This document shows, piece after piece, positions 23,518 through 35,202 of a stretch of 64,000 bases of DNA. The stretch spans positions 197,973,542-198,037,541 of the forward strand of contig OZ005648.1 in NCBI GenBank assembly GCA_963930645.1. Reading direction: 5' to 3'. Position 1 is the first letter of the stretch; every line of letters starts with the position of its first letter. Made by a program: the position numbers and the translations under genes. The stretch comes from Salticus scenicus (Eukaryota > Arthropoda > Arachnida > Araneae > Salticidae). The notes beneath the pieces were generated by a model. The model made no database searches, had not been told where the DNA came from, and saw only the letters and a list, made by a program, of their open reading frames with translations.

Positions 23518-24792
23518 GTTAATCTAAATTACACAGATAAATTAGTCAGTTTCGACGTCAAAGATTTATATGCATCCATTAATATTCCCGAAATCACCCA
23601 AATAATCAACGCCAAAATAATCGATGCCTATGGAGACAATAAAACAAGTGAAACTCTAATCCGTGCCAACAACCTCCTTTTAAATGAATCATATTTTAGC
23701 TTCAACCAAAACATCTACCGCCAAACTCAAGGGGTCCCCATGGGATCCCCCATTTCCGGCATTATCGCCGAATTAAAACTCCACCTTCTCGAAAATTCTG
23801 CCAGCCACATTATTAACAAATGCAAACTCTGGACACGATACGTCAATGACATTTTGCCATAATCCCTAACTCTGAAAACCCTGACAACATTTTAACCGAC
23901 CTTAACAATCTTGACAACAATATTAAGTTCACCATAGAAAAAGAAACCAACAACAATCTAAATTTTCGAGACATAAAAATTATAAAAAATCCTAATAATT
24001 CTTTTGACACTACTATATACCGAAAACCTACTGCTAACACCGAAATCATAAATAAAAATTGTAATACCCCCTCTCATACAAATTATCTGCCCTTTGTTCT
24101 TATATTAACCTCGCTATCCTCGTATGCTCTAACAAAAACTTACTCAAAACCGAACTTAACTACATTAAAAAAATCGCCTTAAAAGCCAATTACTCTAAAA
24201 ACCTAGTGAATAAATTATATAAAAAACGCATAAAATCCTTGAATAAAATCAACAGTGCCCAAAAATCTAAACCCAACTTCACCACAGCTATCCCCTTTTG
24301 TAACGGCGCCAGCCTTAAAATAAAAAACGAAGCCAAAAATGTAAACATAAACATTCCAATAAAACTCAATAAAAACATTTTCCAACACATCCGTAATGAA
24401 AAAGACATCATTCAACAAAATTCTACCGCTGGCATTTATAAAATAGACTTGGAACACACCAACTGAAAAAAAGCCTGTTATATCGGAATGACAAAACGTA
24501 AAATTTCAGAACGTGAAAAAGAACACCGCGCCGACCTAAAATTTGGAAAATCATCTACAGCTTTCTCCACCACAACAATAACCCTATAAATATTAACTCA
24601 ATTAACATCAACAAAATAGTCCCTTACAATAACCATAATTATGCATTAAAACGGGAGGCCCTTGAAATAATAACCAATAACAACGCTGTGAACGACCGAG
24701 AGCACTACCTCCTTCCTACAGTCTGGCAACAACTCCTGCAAAAAAACGAAGTGAAGCGAAACGACGACCCCAAGATTTCCCCGGCTATGTAA
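23518..24792 (+). pseudogene. Penelope-like element: reverse transcriptase and GIY-YIG nuclease, broken
   Basis: Reading + frames in order gives RT motifs DVKDLYASI, QGVPMGSPISG and WTRYVNDIL, then RT thumb-like text (FTIEKETNNNLNF ... TTIYRKPT), then a GIY-YIG endonuclease (GIYKIDLEHT, CYIGMTKRKI, REKEHRADL). RT plus GIY-YIG in this order is unique to Penelope-like retroelements. Breaks: a missing base near 23855 (stop at 23860-23862), another frame change near 24070, TGA for Trp at 24464-24466, and a frame change near 24560. The active-site Asp pair reads YVND instead of YVDD. The RT N-terminus is absent, cut by the Helitron end at 23516. Confidence 0.88.
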
Positions 24793-24832
24793 ACAACGAG
24801 GTTTCCTCCTGAAGAACAGTGTAGAGAAAATT

Positions 24833-24880
24833 AAATAGCTCTGAAGATGGACACAAAGTGTCCGAAATTAATAGCTAGTA
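24833..24880 (+). ncRNA. Hammerhead-like motif at the 3' end of the Penelope element
   Basis: CTGAAGA (24841-24847), a perfect 6-bp stem ggacac/gtgtcc with loop aaa, then GAAA (24864-24867), flanked by tagct and agcta. This is the hammerhead core order CUGANGA - stem II - GAAA seen in Penelope-like elements. One unpaired T lies before stem II, and the expected U-H cleavage dinucleotide and flanking helix cannot both be satisfied, so it is probably a decayed copy. Confidence 0.5.
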
Positions 24881-25330
24881 GAGAAAAAGGATTTTATAAG
24901 GTATTTGAAAGTTTGTTATAGTCAATTATCCTTTTCTTTAAAATAAGTTTAAATAGTAGTACTCGAAAATTGATTTTCCACGTTTTTAATATTTTATTTT
25001 CCAGCTAAAAAATGTGAAAAATGATCTTAATTATTTTTTTAAACTCAAAAATTAAATTAAAAATTAAATAATAATAAAAAAAAAATGAGTACTAATTTAA
25101 CAATTGTGAATTTTCTGAATGTGAAAATGAAAAAAAAAAAAAAGTACATAGGTAGTACACAATGAGTCATTGTGTAAACAATGATTCATTAGTCCTGTAA
25201 TCTATGAGTACAAATAAACAAAACAAAATATTTTTCTCTAAAATCTGAAGTAGCTATATTCAAGTACAACCTTGATCTCTATTTATTTATTTTTTATTCA
25301 ATGATTCAGAAATTTAGAGAACTGTGTTAA

Positions 25331-26758
25331 TCTTATATATATTATAAATGTGAATGTCCGTTTATTTGACTGAGTTTCACGCTAAAACTGCTCGATGGAT
25401 TTCGATAAAATTTGTTATGGAGATAGCTTATACCCTAACTTAGAAAGTTGGCTGCCTTTTATTCCGAAAAAAAACTTTTTTTTTGTTATTTTTATGCATA
25501 AAATAGCAATTATGTAAGCTAATAATATCAAAAAATTAGCCATTTAAATTTTAACCATAATTTAATTGTTGCCAAAATTAAATTTAATTATCCATAATTT
25601 AATTGTTGTCGAGTTTATTTTTTTTTCCAACAGGAAAATAAATACATTTATCGAAAAGTGAACAATAAAAAATAAAATAAATAAATAAATTATGCATCTC
25701 ACAAAAATTGACGTCATTTTAAATTTAAAATTTCTTTTACAAAGTTCTAATATAGTTTACGATGCTAATGTGTGTTGTACTAAAATCAGTTTTATTTATA
25801 GATCCTCCTGGGTGATTTTTTAAATTGTTGCGTTGAAGTACACCGAACATTTTTCGCCAAGAGGTTTAATTTAGCAACAGCGATTTTAATCTAGGTAGTT
25901 CAAGAAAAATGTAAAATTAATAAAGTTGTGTAGCACGATAATGTTTATTTATTTATTTATTTTTTTATATACCATTCACTACGCTAATTTAACATACAAA
26001 TAAATGAGCTGCTGTGTGTGACTGCACTTGCACGCTGTCGGGCAGAAATATTTGATTAATTCAAATTAATATTTAAATAACTAAATAAAGATATGTTTAA
26101 TAGAAAGCATAGTCTTGGAGAGAAACTTGGCGAGTGGGCGACCAAATTTGGTGAAAAATGATAGTTTAGGGTTCCCGATGTTTCGAAGCTCTCCGACACA
26201 CGGGAACGTAGACCTTGAGCTTACCAAGGGATTCTCGATGGAGTCATCTCCAAGCCCCATCGCCAAAAGTTATAAGTAGGTGTGAGTTGATTTTTGCGAA
26301 AGAGTATGTAGTCACTGCGATCTAGAGGTATTCAGAGACCTATTCTGAGTCATTGCACTTTAGGGATTGAGCTCTAAGCAACTGGACATTTTTCGTGAGT
26401 GAGTGAAAATTTTTGCTCTGGTGTAGTTGATGTTATTTGCTTTACTCCTGTGGAACAAGTGACTATTTTTTAGACTGTCCTAGAACATTCATCGAATAAT
26501 GACTTATACTGTACGAGTAACAGCTTCAAATGTTTCCAGAATATTCGAAGCATTAACACCAGCTATTGGACTATTTTCGAAAATATTTGTTTTAATAATA
26601 GTTTTTTTGTACAGATTCGAGAAGTTCAAAAAATGTTTGATATTGCCAAGGAGGTCCCATACTAAAGCTGTGACGAAAATAGTCGCCAATCGAAATATAT
26701 TCAGTTACAAAAAAATCATTTAAATATAGTGTCCAGCGAAGCGGGCAAAGCCTGCTAG
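25331..26758 (+). mobile_element. Helitron, 1.43 kb, non-autonomous
   Basis: Begins TCTTATATATATTATAAATG after an A (25330) and ends with the stem agcgggc/gcctgct followed by CTAG (26755-26758) and T. The 3' region gtccagcgaagcgggcaaag is of the same type as the ends at 3414 and 17017. The start region ('actgctcgatggatttcg') is typical of arthropod Helitrons as I remember them. Two moderate open frames (26081-26266 minus, 26499-26723 plus) show no Rep or helicase motif. Confidence 0.88.
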
Positions 26759-27700
26759 TGTAAAATAAATGATGGAATTTGGTATTAATAAATTATAAAT
26801 TAGGTTTTATGTAATCGATCTTTTATAACTCAATAACTCTGATTCAAAAAAGATTTATCCACATTAAAACACATTATGTGAAACATGCAAAAAATAGTTT
26901 AAAAAATTGGATCAAAAATTAAACATTTAATTCAAAATTATATAAAAAATTGAAATATTCAAAATATCAATTTTTAAAAAACTTTTTTTTAACAGTTTTG
27001 TTAAATGTTTTATAACAAAGGTCTACGCCACGTTTCTCAGAAGTTGTCTGTATGAATCCTATTAACTTTTAAATATTTAAACCTAAGTCTACTTTCTTGA
27101 TAAATTAAAATTTGGAATGAAAGCATAACATAGTAGTGCATCTATTAAAAATTTTACAAATAATTTGTGTTAACATGAATGTTGTAGGATAACAACAATT
27201 AATAACATTCTCTTTTAAAACTTGTTGTGGAAATGACATTGATTTTTTGCATATGTTACAAATATGTAATAAGTTTAATAAAGGGTTAATTTCTGATTGT
27301 CATTTTTATCCCATCACAGTATATAATGATGAAACAGAAGTATTGTTTAAATTATTTTATCAGTGAAGATCAATGTATGCCTTTCTCAAAATACATTGCA
27401 CTATAATTTTTTTTCTGACTGTACACAATTGTTTTATATTCTATTTTTAATACAGTGGACTTCCAGAAATCCACACAGCGTGGTATCATAAATTGTGTTG
27501 ATTTTGATATTTGTAGATTTTAGGTCCTTTTTTGTTTACATTTCTCAAACAAGAGTTTGAATGCTATAGTGCATAAAAAGTGATAGTGATTGAATATAAA
27601 GCAAAATTATTATACAAACATTTCATACAAAATAAATTTGTAAAACAAATTTACTATTTTTTTATTACACTTTTGAAGCATAGATAAAACTGTTGATAAT
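26759..27700. other. Intron sequence, nothing recognised
   Basis: AT-rich, no element ends or exons seen. Confidence 0.4.
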
Positions 27701-27726
27701 TTGCACCAAAACTAAATGGAAAACTG

Positions 27727-28110
27727 GTGTACAAACGGAACTGGAGTACAAACAGAAATGGAAAACTGGAGCTTCATAAGTGGGGTATCTATAATGTCCC
27801 TTGTAATAATTGTGATTTATCTCATATTGGTCAAACAAAACGAAATCTTGAATGCCGTTTACGTGAACATTCTCGATATGTTGTTAATCAAGAAATCTCT
27901 AAATCTTCTATTGCGAAGCACAGTTGGGAATTTGATCATAGTTTTAATTTTAAGAGTGCCAAAATTATCTTTCATGCCAAACGCATTTCCGAACTGGATT
28001 TTTTGGAAAATTTAGCTATTTACCTTAATCGTGATAAAATTGTCAATGAAAAATCTGATTCCACTTTGCTGTCTACAGCCTGGAAAAATTTGTTTAATTC
28101 AATTAAATAA
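27727..28110 (+). pseudogene. Penelope-like element: GIY-YIG endonuclease C-terminus
   Basis: A 127-codon open frame, 5'-truncated. GIYNVPCNNC, SHIGQTKRNL and CRLREH form the GIY-YIG nuclease core (YIG is HIG here), with the catalytic Arg in CRLREH; later HSWEFDHSFNF and LDFLENLAIY supply the His and the metal-binding Glu typical of the domain. The nuclease nicks target DNA for retrotransposition. The reverse transcriptase that should precede it is absent; the frame is uninterrupted and ends naturally at TAA, followed by a 3' region with a hammerhead-like motif. A different lineage from the copy at 23518. Confidence 0.88.
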
Positions 28111-28455
28111 TTTCCTTCATTATGCTTTTAACATAATAATAGTTATAATTAAATAATTCTAAAAAAAAAAAAAAAAAATAATAATAATAAATTAATTTTA
28201 TTATATTTACTTATTAGTATAATATTAATTTAAATAAATAAATAAATAATAAAAATAAATAAATAAATAAATCATTAAAAAAAAAATTGTTTATTCCTTC
28301 CCTCCCTCCTTTTGTTTTTGTGTGTGCATGTGTGTTCCTCTCTGATTGGTCCTGCATGATGCTCCCTATTTGTTGTTTGTGTTGCTCCTCCCCCTCTGGA
28401 TTTTGCCCTGCTTTCAGTCTTGCTTTTGCCTCCAAGGCAGTAGCACGTGTTTTTT

Positions 28456-28499
28456 GCACCTGATGAAGGAAGGCTACGTCCTTTCGAAACCGGTTGTGC
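28456..28499 (+). ncRNA. Hammerhead ribozyme-like motif, Penelope type
   Basis: GCAC (28456-28459), CTGATGA (28460-28466), a 6-bp stem ggaagg/cctttc with a 6-nt loop, GAAA (28486-28489), then ccgg as a minimal stem III, TT, and GTGC (28496-28499) pairing with the opening GCAC. GTT before GTGC fits the NUH cleavage rule, with the cut after 28495. One extra A sits before stem II. Position about 350 bp after the GIY-YIG stop agrees with hammerheads described in Penelope-like elements. Confidence 0.65.
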
Positions 28500-29360
28500 T
28501 GGCTTAAAACTTATGGTGTGTGAAGAAGTCTTATTGTCTACTTGTTGATAATTTGGTTTATATATATAATGTATATATATGTTTTTCTTGCAATCTACAG
28601 CCATTATTTCTTGCTTAAACTCAAATGTTGTATTATAAAAAGAGAAAAGAAGTACAAGAACTAGTTATATATATATAAAAAAAATAATTAAATTTATTTT
28701 GGAACTATAAAATGTAAAATTCCACCTTGAAAATTTTTGCTTTATCGTACGTGGCAGTGTTATTCAAGAACAGATGGCTATATCTCAGTATCTACTGAGC
28801 ATTTTAATTTTTTGGCATCATTTTTTACTATACCTAGTATCATGTTTTTAGAAAACCACTTTTTGAAAAAGTGATATTTTTGTAAATTAAAGGTTAAATT
28901 ACTGCTTATTGCTGCAAAATATTGATTCTGCAATTAGCTGCAATTGAACATAGACCCCCCCCCCCCCCACACACACACCTTAAAATTTACCTATTATCCT
29001 ATTAAAATACCTTAAAATTTACCTGGTTATCCATAAAGTGACAGCAATTTTATGCAAAATATAATGTATTACAATATGCTGTGAGTGATATATGAGACCT
29101 ATGAGATAATTAAGTTTGTAGCAGTTGCATATTACTTCCTGGTTTAAATATTTTATTTTGATTTATTTATTTAAATATAAATATTATGTGTAGGTTTTAA
29201 ATATTTATATAGTAACTCTTAAGTCTTAGTATCAAATTTATTTAGATGTTAAAATTGAGAAAAATGTATTATGGAATAAACAGAAAGCAGTAAAGTATAC
29301 TTTAGTGAATGTACAGTCTCAATAAAATCCAAATTATAAAAGTAGCTTAATTTTTTTGAC

Positions 29361-29580
29361 ATTATATATATATATATATATATAATAAAGATGATCTATT
29401 AAGCTTAGTAGAAGCCAAGCAACAGATACAAGATCACTGAAAAACCAATGACATCAAAATTTATGAAAAAATAATTCAAGAAACCCAAGATAGGAAGGAA
29501 GGAGGCAGGCGGCAAGACTTGTGACTTGCCTGTGGGGTTAAAGTAGTTTCACGCCCGCAACACTCACCCAGCCTGCCATG
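29361..29580 (+). repeat. Copy 2 of the (TA)n-linked repeat, internally deleted
   Basis: TA microsatellite, then ataaagatgatctattaagc, as in copy 1 and copy 3. Relative to copy 3 (40108-40406) about 165 bp are missing after 'accaatgac'. It continues past the end of copy 3 (acttgcctgtggggttaaag ... caacactcacccagcctgcc), showing that the full repeat is longer. Confidence 0.75.
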
Positions 29581-30002
29581 ACCAGAATAGGAGTCATATG
29601 GATGTAAAAAGCAAAATTCCAAAGCAGATGAATAACAATGAAACCACGAAGCAACAATGAAATTCACCGATTGATCACATTGTGTATAACAGCATAATTA
29701 GAATTTTAAAAAATAGTTGACAACTCAAAAAGGAAGAAACTGAAATTTTATTGGAAAAAGAAAGTTTGCTTAGTAATACAAAGTAAATGCAACAAGCCTT
29801 CTGCTTTTTTTTCTATTATTTAATTTCACAAATTCTCCCAACCATCGAGCCTTACAACAACACCCCACCTCCGTAATCAAACATCTGCCCACCCAACCGC
29901 CACCTTTTTTATTGTCTTTTATTATTTTATAATTTTTTTGTTAATATACACAAAAGTGTATACAGCTTTTTTTTTTTTTTGTACTGACAGAGAGACATGG
30001 TT

Positions 30003-30560
30003 AAGGATATAAAATATAAAATACAAAGTTTTTAGGAAAACCCATTTTAGCAGTGTCTGTGATCAGTTTATTAATATTCTTGTTTTTAAACTTCGCAGAG
30101 CATAAATTATTAATTCGAAATAAATGGTTAATGATGATGTTTCTAAATACCGAAAGATGCAGACATGAATTAAAATGTGTAAATAAGTTTACTTTAAAAC
30201 TAAAATCTTGCTGTTTGTCATAGATATCTGTGTAAATTTTATTACCATCAATGATGATTTTGAGATCTAAAAAGTTAATTGATTAATTAGTTAGAGTATT
30301 TTGAGTTAGCTTTAAATTAGGTGTATAATTGAAGGAAAAGTCATTTTGTGAGTGCTTGTTGAGATAAAATACAATAATATCATCGATGTAACGATAAAAT
30401 CGAACATCATCATTGCAAATTTGCTTTTCATAATTATAAAGATAGTGATCTGCCAAAATACTGGAGCTACAACCTCCTTGTGGGATGCCTAATTGTTGCA
30501 AATAGATATTGTTATTGTGGAAGATATAATTATTATGGATAACAAAGTTAAGAAATGTTT
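30003..30560 (-). pseudogene. Penelope-like reverse transcriptase fragment
   Basis: Minus-strand frame with QQLGIPQGGCSSSILADHYL and FYRYIDDIIVF, the latter being the RT catalytic box with an intact Asp pair. After one in-frame TAA (30283-30285 complement) it continues SINFLDLKIIIDGNKIYTD and on to NINKLITDTAKMGF. The GIPQGG motif and the F.DL.I thumb region are of Penelope-like type, but different from the QGVPMGS copy at 23518. No GIY-YIG domain is found at the expected side (below 30003). Confidence 0.82.
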
Positions 30561-32458
30561 TAAATATTTAAATTAATGATGAAATAGAAATACAATTTTA
30601 TCAATATATATAACATTTTAAAGTTATTATGACGTAAATGCATGAGTGAATTTTTGACAAATGTTTATTATTCACTTGTAAATATATTTCTTTTTATGTT
30701 CAAAAAAGAAAAAAACTTTTCTAGCATCAGTTTAATATGCTTTAATCCTAATTTTAAAGCTAATATAAGATTTTTATTTTCATATTTTAACTTATTAAAG
30801 TAATTTAATCAAAAATTTAGAAATTGGTCTTTGACGTGCATTGGAAAAAGTCAAAATGGACCTCCATGCAAAATTCTGTAGCTGTGCGGTCAGTCTACAA
30901 AGCGACTGACACACTCACAGACATCTTCTAGAGATTGTAAATATCAATTTTTGGAAAACAAGGACTTATTTAATAGTCATGAATTTTCTGAATGTGAAAA
31001 TAAAATTTAAAAATACGTATAAGTAATGAATATTAATGAGGATTATTTTCCCCATAGGTTAACATGGGATTTGTCCAGGGTTTAAGCTGAGTTCATAATT
31101 TCTTTAGTAAAAAAGCTAAAATAAAAATAAGTCTTTAGCAAAATGCTAAAATGCTATTAAGCTTAAAAATACCTGCTCTTATACCATTCTAAATGGTTGC
31201 GTTTTTCTTTTGCAAACTAAATTTTAAATTTAATCATAAATCTTTAAAAGAATTTAGAGTGACTTCCTTGGACTTTCTGAACATTTAGTAGTCACTGGGT
31301 GTTTAAACAAATTTGAATTGCTGAATATTTCAGTAAATAAATAAAAGTGAAAATCTTGTGAGTGTGTTTTCATTCCAAATTCGTATGTTTGTTCAATGAA
31401 CGTAACATATCCAAAAATTTTGGACATCCCTGTAAAAGAAAATAAATGTAAGCATGCTGTTTCACTTATAATCATTCTGTAAGAAAATTCTGAAACATAT
31501 GTTAGTTTCATTTCACTCTTTTCAGTAGTTTAATGAATTTAAAGAAAATTAGTCCCCATAGCATGTGATAATAAAATCTTTTAAGCTTCTCTGTAAAATA
31601 ATTATAAGCCCATCATTTCATATAATGATCATACATTAGTAAAACAATGTAACATATACTAGTTTTTTCTTTTTATTCTGTGTTAAACAATTTAATGTGT
31701 CATTTCCTTAGAAGTTTTTTTTTTTTTTTTTTTTTTTTTTGAGTAGTGTGTTTACTAAAATATTTTAGCAAAAATGTGAAAATCTCTTGTTTAATTTTCA
31801 CAATTTGCATAAATGTTATGCATTTAAAAAAGAATATGGCAGTAGCAAAAACTCTGGGTTTGGTTAATCTTGATGCATTGTGATGCATCCCCTTAATAAT
31901 TAACTAATTCCTAAAGAGTAGGAGGAGATTGTTCTTCCTAAACTTATAATGATTAATTACAGTGCTCCCTTTATAATTCAGCACTTCGTTTCTTCCTCCT
32001 TGCCAGTAATCTGACATTTTTATATTCTTAGGCAGCTACCAAGCAAATAGCTCGGTAATTTACAATACAATAATTAACAATACAGTAGTACATAATAAGT
32101 TTAATTCTTCTTTATTGTAGTTTTAATTAATTCTAACACTTTATTTGTGCATGTTTACTAATATAATGTACAATATAATATTGCATACATATATGTATAA
32201 AACAAAACATAATTCCTGTCATTTAAATGTATCATTATTAGTATTTTCCAGTAATACAGCAGTGTTCTGGGCAGATATTTGCCGGATGACTGAGAGGCCA
32301 CTGTAGTTTATTTAATGATTCATCTTTGCAAATGTATTATGATTTAATTTAGAATAAAATTAATCTTTAATAACTTTTAAACAAATTTTCGTATCATTAT
32401 CATTATTATTTAATTGACACATGCATACTGTACTAAAATACAACTCAAATTAGCCTAC
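30561..32458. other. Intron sequence, minor repeats only
   Basis: Holds a copy of the repeat seen at 8010-8110 (30977-31090: gaattttctgaatgtg ... ttttccccatagg), a T run at 31718-31740, and no exon. The open frame 31254-31511 minus shows no motif. Confidence 0.45.
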
Positions 32459-32560
32459 CATGAATTTCTAATTTTACTTCTGGGCTTGGAGGCGATGAGA
32501 CACCCGCAGTAGAAAAAGCAACCATTCTAAATGCATATTTTCCACCTTGATGAAGTTTAG
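32459..32560 (-). CDS. tutl: turtle-like receptor: second half of fibronectin III domain 2
   Basis: 102-bp exon, acceptor AG at 32562-32561 after a T/C-rich tract, donor GTAGGC from 32458. Encodes AKLHQGGKYAFRMVAFSTAG then VSSPPSPEVKLEIH. This is the F and G strands of a fibronectin type III fold (Y.FRV.A.S..G pattern). Phase 1 at both ends; joins 34973-35200 upstream and the transmembrane exon downstream. The donor GTAGGC is a weaker match than the other donors. Confidence 0.9.
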
Positions 32561-32869
32561 CTAGGTAATTTGGAAGAAAAAAAATTTACAGTTCATTTAT
32601 CAATATACTACTTTTATCTAATAATCAAATAAATGACAAAGACTGTAAATATACATATTATTCTTTCTCATGTTTATTGTACATTAATAATATTTACTAA
32701 TGAATTATTTTTTAATAATATCAGTTTTATTGCATATAATAAAAATTTGGTGTGAAACAACCACATGACTTCCATTACCCACTATTACATGTAATATATA
32801 CATTTTTTAGAGGTAATGTGATCAGAAGGCATAAAAATGCCTTAACAAAGTAGATGCCTAAAAATTTTC

Positions 32870-33290
32870 CTGTAAGAGAAACTTGATACACGTGTAAAGA
32901 CATATAAAACAGAGTTTACATAGTGAGTTAAAACATAAGAAAAAAAAAAATTGGTAGAATTATTTTTTGCAACACCAATTTCCAAGATCTAAAACTGACC
33001 TACCTAATCAGGATGACTGTTAATTTTTCTGTAATAACCACGTAATACATGAGAAAGAATATATAAAATGGATTTATGCAACAATTTTCTAGAAAATCAT
33101 TAGAGGCGTTTTTGAGATACCAATGTTTACGAAAACTTGGCATACAGAATTATTGACTGGAAAACAATAATTACATACAAAAGGATATTTAAAAGGGAGT
33201 TAATATGTAGAGTTTGAAAAAAATCTGTACAGCCATTTTTAAAGAAACACACTTGCAAGACCTGAAATATCTTAATACAAGAACCTTCCT
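32870..33290. repeat. Degenerate tandem repeat, family of 51370-51880
   Basis: Related units read gagtttacatagtgagtt, (c)attagaggcgtttttgaga, gagttaatatgtagagtttg, caatttccaagatctaaaac. The same words in the same order occur at 51370-51880, about 18.5 kb away in another intron, in the same orientation. The origin is unknown. Confidence 0.7.
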
Positions 33291-34367
33291 GACTTGTACT
33301 AACTTATAATTCAAAATTACATAATTATGGATTTTTATTTATTTATTTTTATTTATTTTTTTTTTTAAATGTAAAAGTCATATTTAACAATTATTATAAG
33401 ATTTATCTTTAATTAAAGATTTATCTTTAATTTTAAATGCATAAATAGGCTGCACCTATACTAGGCGAGACACTTTAATGACAATTTTTAAATGTTCTTA
33501 AAGTCACATATTAATTTAAAATAACCAAAAAAATGTACAAGCTTGTTTTATAAATTGAAAAAAATTATTTCTGAAAATTTTAATGTTTTCAGTAACACAT
33601 TGTTTTATTTAACTTTAGTTACTTTAGTCATAAAACGGTATGTGGAATGGTAGCAAATGGTATGTGGAATTGATTAAAAATAAGCAAACAGTTTCTTATT
33701 TCCTTATTGAAAACTAGAAGAAGAAATGGCAAACAGCAATTTTTTTTCCATTTAACTTGGTATCACTGAAGGTTTCATATAAAAGCTTATATTTCCATTT
33801 AATATTTGTAAATTGAACTCTATTAGGTTTGTTCACTAAAATATATATTCAGGTAACAATCCTTGCGGTACAGATTTGAATTCTTTAAATTGCGTTTTCC
33901 CATTTTGATTTTTTCTTGAATTCATGATCTTCAAAATACTAAAACTTCTACTGATATTGAAAAAAAAAAAAGACTTAATTATTTTTATTTTTTTGGATGT
34001 TTAATAGAACTTATTTAAAAGAATTAGGGATATATTTTGAAATTTATTAATTAGTTTTTATGGAAAAAATAAATAAATAAATAAAAAGTGAAAAAAAAAA
34101 AAAAAAAAAGAGAGAGACATGATTTTTGTTATACTTTTATTTTTAATATTTTTTCTTTTGAGAATATTGAAAAATCCCGCCCTAATTCTTTTAAGTAGGT
34201 TCTATTAACTAACCTCCCCCCCTCCCCAACCCCTTTTTGGTATTTTGAAGACTATGAATTAATGGTAAATTACAAACTGAACAAATGCATCAAAAACCAT
34301 AATAATTGCTTCCTGAATCTATATTTTATTAAATTAACCTAATATAGTACAATTTATAAATATTAGC
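33291..34367. other. Intron sequence, nothing recognised
   Basis: AT-rich with A runs (34091-34109) and a C-rich patch at 34213-34232. No exon. Confidence 0.4.
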
Positions 34368-34440
34368 CACTTCACCGGCCATCTCAAGATAACTCGGAGA
34401 AAACATAAGTATTCTACACACTACAGTGGCCGGTGGAGTG
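34368..34440. mobile_element. 73-bp inverted-repeat element
   Basis: cacttcaccggcca at the left end pairs with tggccggtggagtg at the right end (13 of 14). A very short MITE-like insertion or the remains of one; target duplication not clear. Confidence 0.45.
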
Positions 34441-34972
34441 ATTAAATAGAAATATAAGCTTTTATAGGAAAATTTCAATTGTGTCAAGACAAACATGTCA
34501 AGTCCTCTTAAACTAGTTTTATTCTAAAACTAATGGCTAGGAATATTTGTAATTCATGAAATTAATAGTAGAGGACTGTAACTCCAATTCTGAATGTTGA
34601 CTGAACCTATGCAAGAATTAAAAAACTTGTTTTTAGAGTTTAAATTTCAAAACTGTCTAATACTAGTACTTTTATCTTATATATTTAATCTTTAAAATTA
34701 TATACATAATTATGGAATTCCAGCTTGTTTTTTAAGTAATGTGAAGTTTATCTTCAAATGCATAATTATGTATTTAATCTTAGAAGAAAAATATATCATT
34801 TTAGTATATTGTAAAAAACCATAGAGTGAAACAACATTGCATTTTTGTTCTTTTTGAAGTCTACCAGAAGTTGGAAGGTTATAGTCAGTGCCTTTTAATA
34901 ATAATTTTGTGTACTTGTATTAAAATTACAAATATATACATTAATTTGTCTTTGAATAAAACTTATATTTAC

Positions 34973-35200
34973 CTTCATATACTAATGTATCTTTTATAGG
35001 ACCCCAATGTAACCATTTGGGTCCATCACTTTTATATTCTATCATATAATGAGAAATAGGTATAGTTGTTATATCAACTGGAGGATTCCACGTTATTCGA
35101 ACTCCTAATGTAGTTTTTGTGACAGTAACATTTCGAACAGGGCTTGGAATCGGTCCTGCAGGAACTGCTTCTGTTGTTGTAGTTGTAGAAGAGGGAACAA
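34973..35200 (-). CDS. tutl: turtle-like receptor: linker end and first half of fibronectin III domain 2
   Basis: 228-bp exon, acceptor AG at 35202-35201, donor GTAAAT from 34972. Begins with a Ser/Thr/Pro linker (VVPSSTTTTTEAVPAGPIPS), then the A-C strands of a fibronectin III domain: PVRNVTVTKTTLGVRITWNP, ISHYMIEYKSDG, and WLHWGPI. The Trp in RITWNP and the Tyr in YMIEY are the fold's core residues. Phase 1 at both ends. NVT is a likely N-glycosylation site. The domain is completed by 32459-32560. Confidence 0.93.
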
Positions 35201-35202
35201 CT

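Noticed and set aside
24190..24466. Hydrophobic minus-strand frames (about 73-80 codons)
   Set aside because: Shadow of the plus-strand Penelope endonuclease region; hydrophobicity comes from the complementary A-rich codons.
28214..28604. Overlapping minus-strand open frames of 81 and 109 codons
   Set aside because: They run antisense through the 3' region and hammerhead-like motif of a Penelope element and have no recognisable motif.
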